From: a virus
DNA length: 42,721 nt
Virus record (IMG/VR): IMGVR_UViG_3300037502_001914
Location: 1 to 42,721 of that record
Reading direction: 5' to 3' (one strand)
In this document: positions 18,333 to 26,978 of the stretch, piece after piece
Numbering within the stretch: position 1 is the first letter of the stretch
How the letters are laid out: the number at the start of each line of letters is the position of its first letter
Notes under the pieces: model-generated
Told to the model about the DNA's origin: nothing
The model's input: the letters and a program-made list of their open reading frames with translations, nothing else
The model's database searches: none
Made by a program: the position numbers and the translations under genes

Positions 18333-20183
18333 CTATGTAAGAGTTCCAGTATCTTTTTCAGGAATCATAATACTTTTGTAATTTTTTTGACTATTATAAA
18401 AATAACTAGCTTCATCTATTTTATTTCTTTTTTTTGTCCTGCCTGATGAATCCAAAACTTTCTGAATAAACTCAAATGTGAATTTTGGATTTGAAGAATT
18501 AAGTGATGCAAGTCTATTATAATCATTTATTGGGTCTAAATTAAGTGGAGTTATTCTACTTCCTCTACCCATTGGGCTAAATGGTGTTACACTTCTATTA
18601 AAAAGAGATGTGAGCCTAGGTTCTAATAAACTACCATCAGTAGTAGAATTTCTTCTTATCTCGCTATCTAAAAGTTCATTATACTCACTAACATTAGGTA
18701 CAAGAGACTCAAGTACAGTTGATAGTTCTGAAAAATTATTTATAATATTTCTAACAGATTCTAATTCTGCTATTTTGCTCATTGCATCCAAAGGGTTTTT
18801 TGGGTCTAATTGTGGTGCTATTGTTTCAAGATCTGTTCTAAGTTTTATTAAATCTTCTTGACTAAATAAATTATCAATTGATTCTAACAATGTTGTTTTA
18901 ACAAATTCTCTATTTTTTTCTTGATAGTCTAAAAGAGTAGGAGTAGCTGCACCACCAAACAATAATCTATATTTTATTGCAATTAAATTATTTAATATTA
19001 AATTACCTGTTGACATTGATTCTTTTGTTAATTCTATTAATGTTTCTGGTTCTTTTTCTGAAATTTCTTTTAATTTATTTATTTGTGGTTCAGTCAATTC
19101 TGATACTTTTTTTGCTACCATTTCACCAGTTTTCTCATCTTTAATAGTAACAACATAGTCACCTTTTTCATTTAGATATGCCAAATTTGCAATTAACATT
19201 TCTTGCTCTTCTGATAAATTAAATTTAAAATCTATTTGAGATGCCCTTTCATTAAACTCTCTCATATTAATTGCAATTTTCTTTAATTTCTCATCATCAT
19301 AACCTAATTGAGTTCCTAATTCTTTAAACATTCCTATAGCAGATGGATTTATTGAAATTTTACCTGTTTCAATATCTAATGTTGTGAATTGTTCTACTGC
19401 TCTTCCAATACTCTTTATAAGTCCTTCTGGGTCATTTAAAGATTTATTCATCAATGTAAATGGATCAGCCAAATCACCCATAAAAATACCCAATCTTTGA
19501 AGAGCTGATGCTGTCTCAATTGCACCTTCAACATTAAAAACTTTATCAGCAAATGATTTAATATCACTCATATCTGCTTTTAATATAGCTGCTGTTGCTG
19601 CCATTTTTGAAAAACCTAAAACACCTTCTTTAAAATTAAATCTATTCAATAAGTCTGCATTATTAAGAACATCAGTCATTACAGACTTGGCATCCATACC
19701 TATACTCTTAACATATTTTATAGAATTCTGAACATCTTTTGTTACATTTGCTATAGATATGCCTACATTTGAAAAATTTGTTACAATTGTTTTAGTATCA
19801 GTATCTAATAGTTGAGTTAATGTGAATATATCAGTATATACATCTTTATCAAAAACAACAACTCTATTTAGTGCTGCACTTGACTCTTTTATCATATTAA
19901 CAACATTTTCTACATCACCTCCTAGTTGTCTAACAATTGGTGAAACTGTTGCAATTGTTGATTTAAATTCAAGCACTCTTGATCTACCCAAAATAAAATT
20001 CTCATTTATTTCAGATGATAACTTTTCCAAAGCATTTATTGCACCTGGAAGATTTGCAAAATCTTTAAATACACTTTGTAATGTTGCTAAATCTATTCCA
20101 AACATACTTCCAGTAATACCACCAGTTGCACTACTAGCAGTACCAGCTATTGAAGTAAGATAATCCCTAAAACTACCAGCCAT
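18333..20183 (-). CDS. Tail tape-measure protein (candidate)
   Basis: 616 residues, mostly helical, with long stretches of alternating small and hydrophobic residues and no cysteine. It lies directly after the tail chaperone/frameshift ORF and before the baseplate genes, the standard position for the tape measure. Segments such as SALQRLGIFMGDLADPFTLM, followed by IKSIGRAVEQF, resemble tape-measure proteins of related large myophages. A length of 616 aa would predict a tail of roughly 90 nm by the usual 1.5 Å per residue rule. The upstream gap holds a perfect 13-bp hairpin and a near-late box (TATAAATT, 20191-20198, 7 nt before the ATG). T4 gp29 is of similar length (590 aa). Confidence 0.75.
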   Translation of the reverse strand: MAGSFRDYLTSIAGTASSATGGITGSMFGIDLATLQSVFKDFANLPGAINALEKLSSEINENFILGRSRVLEFKSTIATVSPIVRQLGGDVENVVNMIKESSAALNRVVVFDKDVYTDIFTLTQLLDTDTKTIVTNFSNVGISIANVTKDVQNSIKYVKSIGMDAKSVMTDVLNNADLLNRFNFKEGVLGFSKMAATAAILKADMSDIKSFADKVFNVEGAIETASALQRLGIFMGDLADPFTLMNKSLNDPEGLIKSIGRAVEQFTTLDIETGKISINPSAIGMFKELGTQLGYDDEKLKKIAINMREFNERASQIDFKFNLSEEQEMLIANLAYLNEKGDYVVTIKDEKTGEMVAKKVSELTEPQINKLKEISEKEPETLIELTKESMSTGNLILNNLIAIKYRLLFGGAATPTLLDYQEKNREFVKTTLLESIDNLFSQEDLIKLRTDLETIAPQLDPKNPLDAMSKIAELESVRNIINNFSELSTVLESLVPNVSEYNELLDSEIRRNSTTDGSLLEPRLTSLFNRSVTPFSPMGRGSRITPLNLDPINDYNRLASLNSSNPKFTFEFIQKVLDSSGRTKKRNKIDEASYFYNSQKNYKSIMIPEKDTGTLT

Positions 20184-20190
20184 TTTTTAT

Positions 20191-20198
20191 AATTTATA
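20191..20198 (-). promoter_or_regulatory. Near-match to late promoter box before tape-measure gene
   Basis: TATAAATT on the minus strand, 7 nt before the ATG at 20183. One mismatch to TATAAATA, with the same spacing as the perfect boxes elsewhere. Confidence 0.4.
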
Positions 20199-20207
20199 TA
20201 TAAATAG

Positions 20208-20240
20208 AACAAGGGATGATTTTTTTTATCATCCCTTGTT
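20208..20240. terminator. Perfect 13-bp hairpin at end of the tail-chaperone unit
   Basis: AACAAGGGATGAT (20208-20220) pairs perfectly with 20228-20240 around a 7-nt T/A loop. The T run lies on the plus side (TTGTTTTTTTC), so as an intrinsic terminator it would best stop plus-strand (antisense) transcripts. On the minus strand there is no U tract, and the stop codon of the frameshift ORF sits within the stem. It may instead protect or process mRNA ends between the chaperone and the tape measure. Confidence 0.6.
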
Positions 20241-20414
20241 TTTTTCAATATCTTCTATCCATTTATCTAATATAAATTTCCTTAAAAATATTGGCATAAT
20301 TAAAAATTCACTATAAGATACATTTAAGTGTTTTTTTAAATAATAAAATTCAGTTAATTGTGCTGTTCTATATTCCGAAGAAAGGACGAAAAAAGTCAAC
20401 CCCAAACCCAGCAT
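20229..20414 (-). CDS. Overlapping +1-frame tail chaperone extension
   Basis: Open in the +1 frame relative to the 249-aa chaperone gene it overlaps. Its sequence from SSEYRTAQL through FYYLKKHLNVSYSEFLIMP to FLRKFILDKWIED looks like the second (T-type) domain of tail assembly chaperones: a helix, 'sysEf..mP', then R-fl. An ATG at 20414 would give 61 residues. Alternatively, ribosomes could slip +1 on TTTTTTC (minus strand 20394 to 20388), changing Phe TTT to TTC, and make a 295-residue fusion (243 + 52). The second option matches how most tailed phages couple their two chaperone domains, although the common shift is -1. The stop lies in a strong hairpin. Confidence 0.6.
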   Translation of the reverse strand: MLGLGLTFFVLSSEYRTAQLTEFYYLKKHLNVSYSEFLIMPIFLRKFILDKWIEDIEKNKG

Positions 20415-21117
20415 TAACTGTGGTCATATCTCCTGATGGGGTCTTTACATTTTTTTTCATATCAAGTTTAGGTTCATTCTCATTTAAAAATTTTCTAATA
20501 AATTTAGAATCAATAATTGGCATATTCTCAACATACTTTGCAATATCTCCTTTATTTGTATTACCATTTATTTCAACTATTTCTTTTGATAATCTCATTG
20601 TTACTCTTGGTGGAACTATGTTTTTTGGATAATTTTCAATTGCCTCACTTATTGAGTTAATTTCACCAAATGTTAATGGTTTTAATTTTAAAGTATCACC
20701 ACTTTTTGGTAATTTAATTGTAAATGTACCATCTTCATTTGGTGTTTTACCTTTTATTATATTTAATTCTGATAAATCAATACTTACATTAAATAGTTTA
20801 CCAGTTTTAGGATCAGTTGTATTTATTTCTATTTCTGGACCAAAAGATGTATTTCTTAAAAAGATTAAAACTGCTTCAATGTCACCTTCAAGCATATCTT
20901 CTGGTTTTAAATCATATTCATATATTTTATTCCTTAATAGTTGCATTAAAAAGTTTGCCCCTTTACCAAGCAACAAATTTTCATCTGCTGCTGTTAAATA
21001 ACCAACTTTTACTGATTTCTTTTTATTTTTGTAAAATATTCCACCAGATGGTAATGGAACAATATCATGAGGCAAGTTAAAATTTGCCTGACCATATTCT
21101 TTAATATTTTCTTCCAT
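20368..21117 (-). CDS. T4 gp26/gp51-type baseplate hub/tail assembly chaperone
   Basis: 249 residues. The opening DIVPLPSGGIFYKNKKKSV, followed by GYLTAADENLLL, is the LPSxGxfY...v....mTa.dE.lL pattern of the T4 baseplate gp26/gp51 family. FLRNTSFGPEIEI matches the later 'lR..SyG' segment. In T4 these proteins help assemble the hub around the tape measure, and the gene here lies upstream of the tape-measure gene. The final codons GAC TTT TTT CGT form a candidate +1 slip site leading into the overlapping 20229-20414 frame. The 3' end lies before a perfect hairpin. The 5' side follows the tube-gene terminator. Confidence 0.75.
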   Translation of the reverse strand: MEENIKEYGQANFNLPHDIVPLPSGGIFYKNKKKSVKVGYLTAADENLLLGKGANFLMQLLRNKIYEYDLKPEDMLEGDIEAVLIFLRNTSFGPEIEINTTDPKTGKLFNVSIDLSELNIIKGKTPNEDGTFTIKLPKSGDTLKLKPLTFGEINSISEAIENYPKNIVPPRVTMRLSKEIVEINGNTNKGDIAKYVENMPIIDSKFIRKFLNENEPKLDMKKNVKTPSGDMTTVNAGFGVDFFRPFFGI

Positions 21118-21184
21118 ATTATTTTTATTAAAAAAATAAACTTATTTAAAAAAAAGAAAATATAGAATATGGATTAAAATAAAA

Positions 21185-21226
21185 AAACCCATATATCTAT
21201 ATTTGATTATATAAATACATGGGTTT
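21185..21226 (-). terminator. Intrinsic terminator after tail tube gene
   Basis: AAACCCAT (21185-21192) pairs with ATGGGTTT (21219-21226) across a 26-nt AT-rich loop. It is followed on the minus strand by a run of T. It separates the tube transcript from the chaperone gene, which would allow the tube protein to be made at a higher level. Confidence 0.7.
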
Positions 21227-21243
21227 AATTTTTTATTATTAAA

Positions 21244-21732
21244 TTAATAAACTAATATGCACCTATCTGGTTGAATTGTTGCTGATATATCAACTAGCGC
21301 ATCTTGACCATAACCTAAACTTCCAAAATCAACAGATGTTAATATGCAACCCTGCAAAATCCATTTTTCAATAACAACACCAGTTGGATCAAGTAATTCT
21401 AAATCAATATCTTGTTTATATCCAGCAGCATAACCCATTCTACCAGTAACCGATTCAGCATGTAATCTAACCCATTCCATAAGGGCTTGTGCAGCTGATG
21501 GTCCAATTGGGTCTCTAAATTTAACTGTTATTGAATTCCATTTGAATTGCCCAGCAACAAATGTTGATGTGTTTAAAAATTTTATTTCAGTTGGGGTTAT
21601 ATCTATCTTTGGTCTTGCAGCACTTTCAACAAACCATTCATTTATACCCATTGCATCTTTGAACCTTAAAATAAACCTATTTTGCCTTTTTGGTTCATAC
21701 GGTAAAGGCATTTTCATTAGCAAGTCTGCCAT
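21244..21732 (-). CDS. 19: Tail tube protein gp19
   Basis: 162 residues, same length class as T4 gp19 (163 aa). It forms the hexameric rings of the inner tail tube. The order MPLPYEPKRQNRFILRF, then DIxxTExxFLN, WNSITVKFRDPIGPSAAQAL, and the C-terminal GCILTSVDFGSLGYGQDALV with the DISATIQPDRCILVY end is typical of gp19. A perfect late box (TATAAATA, 21740-21747) is 7 nt before the ATG, and a terminator follows the gene. It therefore looks like a single-gene, strongly expressed late unit. Confidence 0.93.
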   Translation of the reverse strand: MADLLMKMPLPYEPKRQNRFILRFKDAMGINEWFVESAARPKIDITPTEIKFLNTSTFVAGQFKWNSITVKFRDPIGPSAAQALMEWVRLHAESVTGRMGYAAGYKQDIDLELLDPTGVVIEKWILQGCILTSVDFGSLGYGQDALVDISATIQPDRCILVY

Positions 21733-21739
21733 ATTTTTT

Positions 21740-21747
21740 TATTTATA
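21740..21747 (-). promoter_or_regulatory. T4-late-type promoter box of tail tube gene
   Basis: TATAAATA on the minus strand, 7 nt before the ATG at 21732, in a clear ~106-nt intergenic space. This is the most convincing late promoter of the structural cluster because it sits in front of a highly expressed monocistronic gene. Confidence 0.65.
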
Positions 21748-21838
21748 AATATCTAATGTTTTATTTTTTTATTATATAATTGAATTTTTTTCTATTTACT
21801 TTTTTATTATAGGGTATAAATTTGTATTATATAATATA

Positions 21839-22648
21839 TTAATTAACTTTTTCTTTATCTCCTTTATTAGTTGAATATATTGTTAAATTACTCTTATTAA
21901 CTTTATCTTTAATAGTTTCAATATTTTTAGGATCATCATCAGAAAAACCTACTGAAAATTTCATTAAACCTCCAGTTTCACCTTTTAAATCATTTTTAAA
22001 CAAAAATGCTTCTTTAACTTTATCTGCCATATTTTCACAATAAATATAGAATTCATTTAATGCTTTAACTTTCTCTATTTCTGGATTTGCTGCACTACCA
22101 GATGAAAAAGTAACTGGATAAAATTTACACATATTAAGATAATCATCAACAATGTCTTCATTATCATCACTAGGTATTAAATCTCTATATTTTTCAAGAT
22201 TATAAATTAATTTATTCTCATCAATACCAAAAACCCCTTTTTTAATATATTTTTTAACACCTTCTTTTAAGGTATTGGGATTATGACCTCTTGCTGTAAT
22301 AATTGAAAAAATTGAACCATTATTTATTGCTTCTTTAAAATCATTAAATGCTGGACCTCTTTTTGCAATCATAATATCATTAAGAAAATTTTCATCACCT
22401 TCTTCTCTAAATTGTCTAAAAGGTTTTTGAGCATATCCAACTATATTTGTTCCTCTATATTTAAATGTATTTTTACCAATTTCAGACCTATATTTTGCAA
22501 AATCATGTGTTGACATTCCAACCTCATCATCAAAATTATCTAATAAAATTATTTCTGTTGGCATATATACAATATTATCATCCCAATCAAAAGCATAATA
22601 CTTCATATTAGGTGTCCACTTTTCATTAGAATCTTCAATTATCAACAT
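21839..22648 (-). CDS. HAD-superfamily phosphatase/hydrolase
   Basis: 269 residues from the ATG at 22648 (preceded by ATAATT). A TTG at 22696 extends the frame but overlaps the upstream gene and is less likely. HAD motifs are all visible: DWDDN at ~21-25 (nucleophile D21 and general acid D23), the Thr of IITARGHN near 118, and SDDDPKN near 236-242 for Mg binding. The segment between motif I and motif II (~40-95) would be a cap. Substrate unknown; phage HAD proteins act on nucleotides, polynucleotide 3'-phosphates or sugar phosphates. Its position between the lysin and the tail tube gives no hint. Catalytic residues appear intact. Confidence 0.8.
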   Translation of the reverse strand: MLIIEDSNEKWTPNMKYYAFDWDDNIVYMPTEIILLDNFDDEVGMSTHDFAKYRSEIGKNTFKYRGTNIVGYAQKPFRQFREEGDENFLNDIMIAKRGPAFNDFKEAINNGSIFSIITARGHNPNTLKEGVKKYIKKGVFGIDENKLIYNLEKYRDLIPSDDNEDIVDDYLNMCKFYPVTFSSGSAANPEIEKVKALNEFYIYCENMADKVKEAFLFKNDLKGETGGLMKFSVGFSDDDPKNIETIKDKVNKSNLTIYSTNKGDKEKVN

Positions 22649-22682
22649 AATTATATTATTTTTATAATAAATATATTGATAT

Positions 22683-23606
22683 TTAGAATTCTTCAATTGT
22701 AATGACTGGGAAGTTATTTGTTTTAAATTTCCAAAACTCCGCCATAAATTGAGCTCTTAATTTATATTTAGGGTCTGTATGATATCCTGACTCATATACA
22801 CATTTGCATATACTCTCATATAGTTCTTTTTTTGGTAAACCATAATTTGCTTTTTTACAAGCATAATACCTTCCAGAATTTAATACTTTTGCCCAGGCTT
22901 CAATACCTTCCTTTGTTGACCTTGCCTTTAGAAATTTTGCTCTTATATTTTTTCTCTTACCTTTTATAACTTCATCTGTGTTATAAGTAACAGATTGATA
23001 ACCTTTGAATGATTTCATACCCCCAGGATTACCATGTAATCTCCATAATTCACTTTCAACACCATTATTAGTGGCTTCAATGATGAAAAATGAATACAAC
23101 ATAGACAATGGAAATTCAGTCATTAAATGCAAATTCATTAGCATTCCTTCATATTGATATCCCATCCACATTCTTCTCATTTCAAATAATGAGGAATTAT
23201 TCAAATTCCTAAAACCATTTATTTTTAAAAATTCCCTTAATTCAGATTTGCTTTTATTCCTTATATTATAACCATATCCTCTACCACCATAGAAATCATC
23301 ATTTATAATAGTCATACCTTCAAGTTCATCTTCTATCTGTTTGGGTTCTACAATAGGTGTTGAAGTCTTTGTAGGTTGATTGGATTCAACTACAATATTG
23401 GTATCCTTTTTAATTGATATGGGCATTATCACTTTTTCCACATAAATTGTTTCAGTTAGTATAGTTGGAGTAAAAGATTTTTTTAGGTTATTTAAATTGT
23501 TTGGAGAATTAATCATACCTAAGAAAAAAGCAAAGAATAATCCAAATAAAATATATAATGGTATATTTGTTTTTTCAGTTGTTTGTTTTTTTGCTACTTG
23601 TTTCAT
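22683..23606 (-). CDS. Membrane-anchored glucosaminidase (GH73-like lysin)
   Basis: 307 residues. One N-terminal membrane segment (~15-32, IPLYILFGLFFAFFLGMI) sits behind a Lys-rich start, then a ~70-residue low-complexity stretch, then a folded domain from ~115. The domain has the glucosaminidase outline: FFIIEATNNGVES (E177 as candidate acid), GNPGGMK (counterpart of N-x-F/GG-IK), and SGYHTDPKYKLRA near the end (family 'GYaTDpnYa'). It would cut the glycan chains of host peptidoglycan. The anchor suggests a signal-anchor type endolysin or a protein held at the inner membrane. It lies between the sheath and HAD genes. No separate holin recognised in the window. Confidence 0.75.
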   Translation of the reverse strand: MKQVAKKQTTEKTNIPLYILFGLFFAFFLGMINSPNNLNNLKKSFTPTILTETIYVEKVIMPISIKKDTNIVVESNQPTKTSTPIVEPKQIEDELEGMTIINDDFYGGRGYGYNIRNKSKSELREFLKINGFRNLNNSSLFEMRRMWMGYQYEGMLMNLHLMTEFPLSMLYSFFIIEATNNGVESELWRLHGNPGGMKSFKGYQSVTYNTDEVIKGKRKNIRAKFLKARSTKEGIEAWAKVLNSGRYYACKKANYGLPKKELYESICKCVYESGYHTDPKYKLRAQFMAEFWKFKTNNFPVITIEEF

Positions 23607-23675
23607 TTTTTTTAAAAAAAATAAAAATTTAACAAATAAAAGTAAATGAATGTGTTATTGTATTGATACAATAAA

Positions 23676-23707
23676 AAACCCCCACCTCAATGGAGAAGTG
23701 GGGGTTT
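23676..23707 (-). terminator. Intrinsic terminator after tail sheath gene
   Basis: AAACCCCCAC (23676-23685) pairs with GTGGGGGTTT (23698-23707). On the minus strand the stem is followed by a T run. It is GC-strong and lies 59 bases after the sheath stop, so it separates the sheath from the lysin gene. Confidence 0.85.
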
Positions 23708-23765
23708 GTAGTAAAAATCCATCATTATCACCAATTGTGTTATTTAATGATTAAAATATCCAACA

Positions 23766-26700
23766 TTATATATCTTCAAATGAAGCGCCAGTAGGTGTGA
23801 TTACAAATTCAAGTGATATAAATTCTAATGACCTTGTAGGTTTAATATAAATTTTACCACTCATTGTATTTCTATCTATATCCTCTGGGTCAGATGAAAC
23901 TGTAACACGGAAATCAGTAAGACCACGATCTCTTCTAATGCCATCTAGGATTGGATTTACTGTATCCAAAAACTGTTGGCGGACTATCTGGTCATTTTGT
24001 TCAAAAAGTAGCCTCACAGCAACCGCAGAGATTAATTTACGTGCTTGTAATAACAATCTACGAACATTAATTCTATTCAATGCTGATTCTCTAACTTGTA
24101 ATGTTTTATTTCCCCAAATTACAGTATTCACATCAGAGAATGTTGCAATTGGGTTTATCCTTCCTTGGTATAAAGTATCTCTATCATCTTGTGTTAACTT
24201 TAATCTTGCTTTAACTGAATTAACCAATCCTCTATTATAACCTGCTGATGCAAACCAAGGGAATGCAATATTATCAGTCAAAGCCAAGTTTCTGCAAACT
24301 TCTGCTGTTGGTGGAATATAAACTTGTGTATTATTAACTTGGTCTCTAACTAAAATCCAAGGGTAATAAGTTGCTGTATAATTTGAATCTATATTTGTTT
24401 CTTCTAAGGATACAATTGATTCTTGTGGGTATATTACATTATTCACATCTGTTGTTAATAAGTTTGCATCAGGGGTTGTAACAATGTAAATAGCATCTGC
24501 TCTATCAGATTCAACCATATCAATAGCATTTTCAACCAAGTTACTATTATTCACATAATCTATGCCTGGGGTAACAAACACATTTATATTTGTTGATTCT
24601 GGGTTCTGGAATGTTAAAATTCCTTTAAGATATGCATAATAGTCTGTTGTTGCAAACTCAACAGTTCCATCACCTTCAACAATTTGTTTAAAAGTTCCTT
24701 GTCCTGTTGCTGAAGAATATTTTCCAGGAGCACCTGACAATGCACCTCTCATATAATCAACACCACCAATTTGGTATGTATCACCATTTGTTCTTCTTTC
24801 AGAATAAACATCCCATCCATCAAAACCACCTTCAAACAATAATGTAAACTTTCTTGAATATAAGTAATAGTATGGATTTGTTGCATCTTCTGGTTCTGCT
24901 ATGAAACTTCCAGCACCAACTTCAAATGCTGTTTGTCCACTTGTTGTATATAAATTAGCAATAGTTACAACTGTTGCACCTGAATCCATATGGAAACCTT
25001 TTGTAATCACATTCCATTCTGTACCATCAGAAATTATACTAGCTGGGTTTTGTTTGCCTTTGTATGCTAAAAATGAATTATCATAACCATATGATGTTGA
25101 AAACCCAAGATATGTTCTTTTTACATTATCTGCTGGAACAGTATTTGATGCAGCAAAAGGCTCATTATTAACAACCTCATTGTTGTAGTAATATTTTGTC
25201 TTATATAAAAGGTTTGGTGTTAATTTTGATGAATATTCTCTATGAGGATAACCCACAAAACCACAAGGTATTGCATCATATGGAAATTCATCACCCATCT
25301 CAAGCATAATGTATTTTGAAATCAAATTATACTTTCCATCACTAGTACCAATTTTCTTTCCAATGAAAGAATTTTGTGTTTCATCTAATGTACAATTTGT
25401 ATATTTCTCTAATACAACTGGTGCTGTATCTGAATCATAAAAACTTCTAACCAATACATCAAATGTTCTATTTTTGAATGACATATTGATGATTGAAACT
25501 TTTACCTCTGTATTTGCATTATTACCATCAGAAATTGAAATGAATTTAAATAAATTATAAACCTTATTTCCTCTTAGTTCAGAAACAACAAATGGTGTTT
25601 TTGGTGATTGATATTTCTCAAGATACCATCCAATTGAGTCACTATCACCACTTCTTGCAGAATCCAAAAATTGTAAATTGGTTTTCAATCCTCTAATATA
25701 GCCAAGTTTATATGCTTGGGTTAATAAGGTTGGGTAATGCTCCTCAACAAATATTGGAACATCATTTCTATCTTTGCCAAAATTATCAGTTCCCAACACA
25801 TTTGTTATATAATTTGAATTTGTTGGTTTTAATGAAACATTGAATGTGAAATTTGAATTACTAGTTGTGTTTCCACTTAATACAAAATTTGCAAATGGGC
25901 TGCTACTTATTGCTAAACTATTTGCTCCATCAATTGTTAAAGTATCAGCAGTCAATGAATAAATTTGCCCATGATTTGTGGATGAATAACTTGTTATACC
26001 TCTTGACCTAATAGTTGCAACAACCATATCACTATAACCTGTATAGGCTGTTCCAGAGAATACATAAGTATTTCCTGTAACTGTTCCTGTAAATGAACCA
26101 CCAACTTGATTCCAAGCAGATGTTCTATAATAGAAAGAAAATCCAGTATATTCATTGTTATTTGTATTTGTGAATGTGGCATAATTCCAAACATCATTTT
26201 CATCAACTGGTTTACCATCTGAACTTAATGAAACAGTTGTTCCAAAATAATTATAAGTTGTTAATCCTGATTGTGTTGAACCTGTAATTGAATTATATTC
26301 AGACACTGGAACTGATCCATAAGTTGATGTTTGAGCAGTTATGGCATTTGAATTTGCAACATTATTTGCAAAAGTTTTCAAATCAGTGTAGAAATATGAT
26401 GGTGTTCCTGCACTTGTTGTGTATGTGTAAGATGAAAATGCTGCAAGATCCATTCCATTTGGATAAGTTCCTCCTGTTATTGCAAATGTTCCAGTTGTCC
26501 CAGTTGTTCCTGTAAATGTAATTGAAAATGATGTAGGTGAACCACTTAAACCAATGGTTGAATTATTTACATTTGCAATAGTTGTTATTGACCATGATGG
26601 ACCAGCATCATAGCCAGATAATCCCAAAATTCTTGTAACATACATTTGATTTGATTGTTGCAAATATGATTTTGCAATATATGCAGATTCATATTTTGGA

Positions 26701-26912
26701 ATTTGTGTGTTGATATACTTTTCAGGTGATGTGCCACCAAAAAAAGTTTGAAATTCATCATAACTTGTGATAAAGATAGGCTCAAAGGCTGGTCCTTTGA
26801 TAGTCTCACCTACCATACCTAGTGTAGTTACACCAATACTTTGTGAAACAAAACTTAAATCTGTTTCAGAAGTATATACACCAGGTGATACGAATACTTT
26901 TTGATTTGCCAT
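23766..26912 (-). CDS. 18: Contractile tail sheath protein gp18, enlarged
   Basis: 1048 residues. The N-terminal FVSPGVYTSETDLSFVSQSI is the sheath signature. The C-terminal part, QFLDTVNPILDGIRRDRGLT followed by GKIYIKPTRSLEFISLEFVI, is the conserved core that joins neighbouring subunits. T4 gp18 has 659 residues. Much of the excess is a Gly/Ser/Thr-rich insertion at about residues 107-380 that should sit on the outer face of the sheath. A near-match late box (AATAAATA at 26923-26930) lies 10 nt before the ATG. A strong terminator follows. Confidence 0.92.
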   Translation of the reverse strand: MANQKVFVSPGVYTSETDLSFVSQSIGVTTLGMVGETIKGPAFEPIFITSYDEFQTFFGGTSPEKYINTQIPKYESAYIAKSYLQQSNQMYVTRILGLSGYDAGPSWSITTIANVNNSTIGLSGSPTSFSITFTGTTGTTGTFAITGGTYPNGMDLAAFSSYTYTTSAGTPSYFYTDLKTFANNVANSNAITAQTSTYGSVPVSEYNSITGSTQSGLTTYNYFGTTVSLSSDGKPVDENDVWNYATFTNTNNNEYTGFSFYYRTSAWNQVGGSFTGTVTGNTYVFSGTAYTGYSDMVVATIRSRGITSYSSTNHGQIYSLTADTLTIDGANSLAISSSPFANFVLSGNTTSNSNFTFNVSLKPTNSNYITNVLGTDNFGKDRNDVPIFVEEHYPTLLTQAYKLGYIRGLKTNLQFLDSARSGDSDSIGWYLEKYQSPKTPFVVSELRGNKVYNLFKFISISDGNNANTEVKVSIINMSFKNRTFDVLVRSFYDSDTAPVVLEKYTNCTLDETQNSFIGKKIGTSDGKYNLISKYIMLEMGDEFPYDAIPCGFVGYPHREYSSKLTPNLLYKTKYYYNNEVVNNEPFAASNTVPADNVKRTYLGFSTSYGYDNSFLAYKGKQNPASIISDGTEWNVITKGFHMDSGATVVTIANLYTTSGQTAFEVGAGSFIAEPEDATNPYYYLYSRKFTLLFEGGFDGWDVYSERRTNGDTYQIGGVDYMRGALSGAPGKYSSATGQGTFKQIVEGDGTVEFATTDYYAYLKGILTFQNPESTNINVFVTPGIDYVNNSNLVENAIDMVESDRADAIYIVTTPDANLLTTDVNNVIYPQESIVSLEETNIDSNYTATYYPWILVRDQVNNTQVYIPPTAEVCRNLALTDNIAFPWFASAGYNRGLVNSVKARLKLTQDDRDTLYQGRINPIATFSDVNTVIWGNKTLQVRESALNRINVRRLLLQARKLISAVAVRLLFEQNDQIVRQQFLDTVNPILDGIRRDRGLTDFRVTVSSDPEDIDRNTMSGKIYIKPTRSLEFISLEFVITPTGASFEDI

Positions 26913-26978
26913 TATTTTTTATTATTTATTTACATAAATATCTAAAAAACAATCAAAAACTATTATATATAATATATT

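Noticed and set aside
22649-22696. TTG start extending the HAD protein by 16 residues
   Set aside because: It overlaps the glucosaminidase gene; the ATG at 22648 has the ATAATT context seen before other genes.
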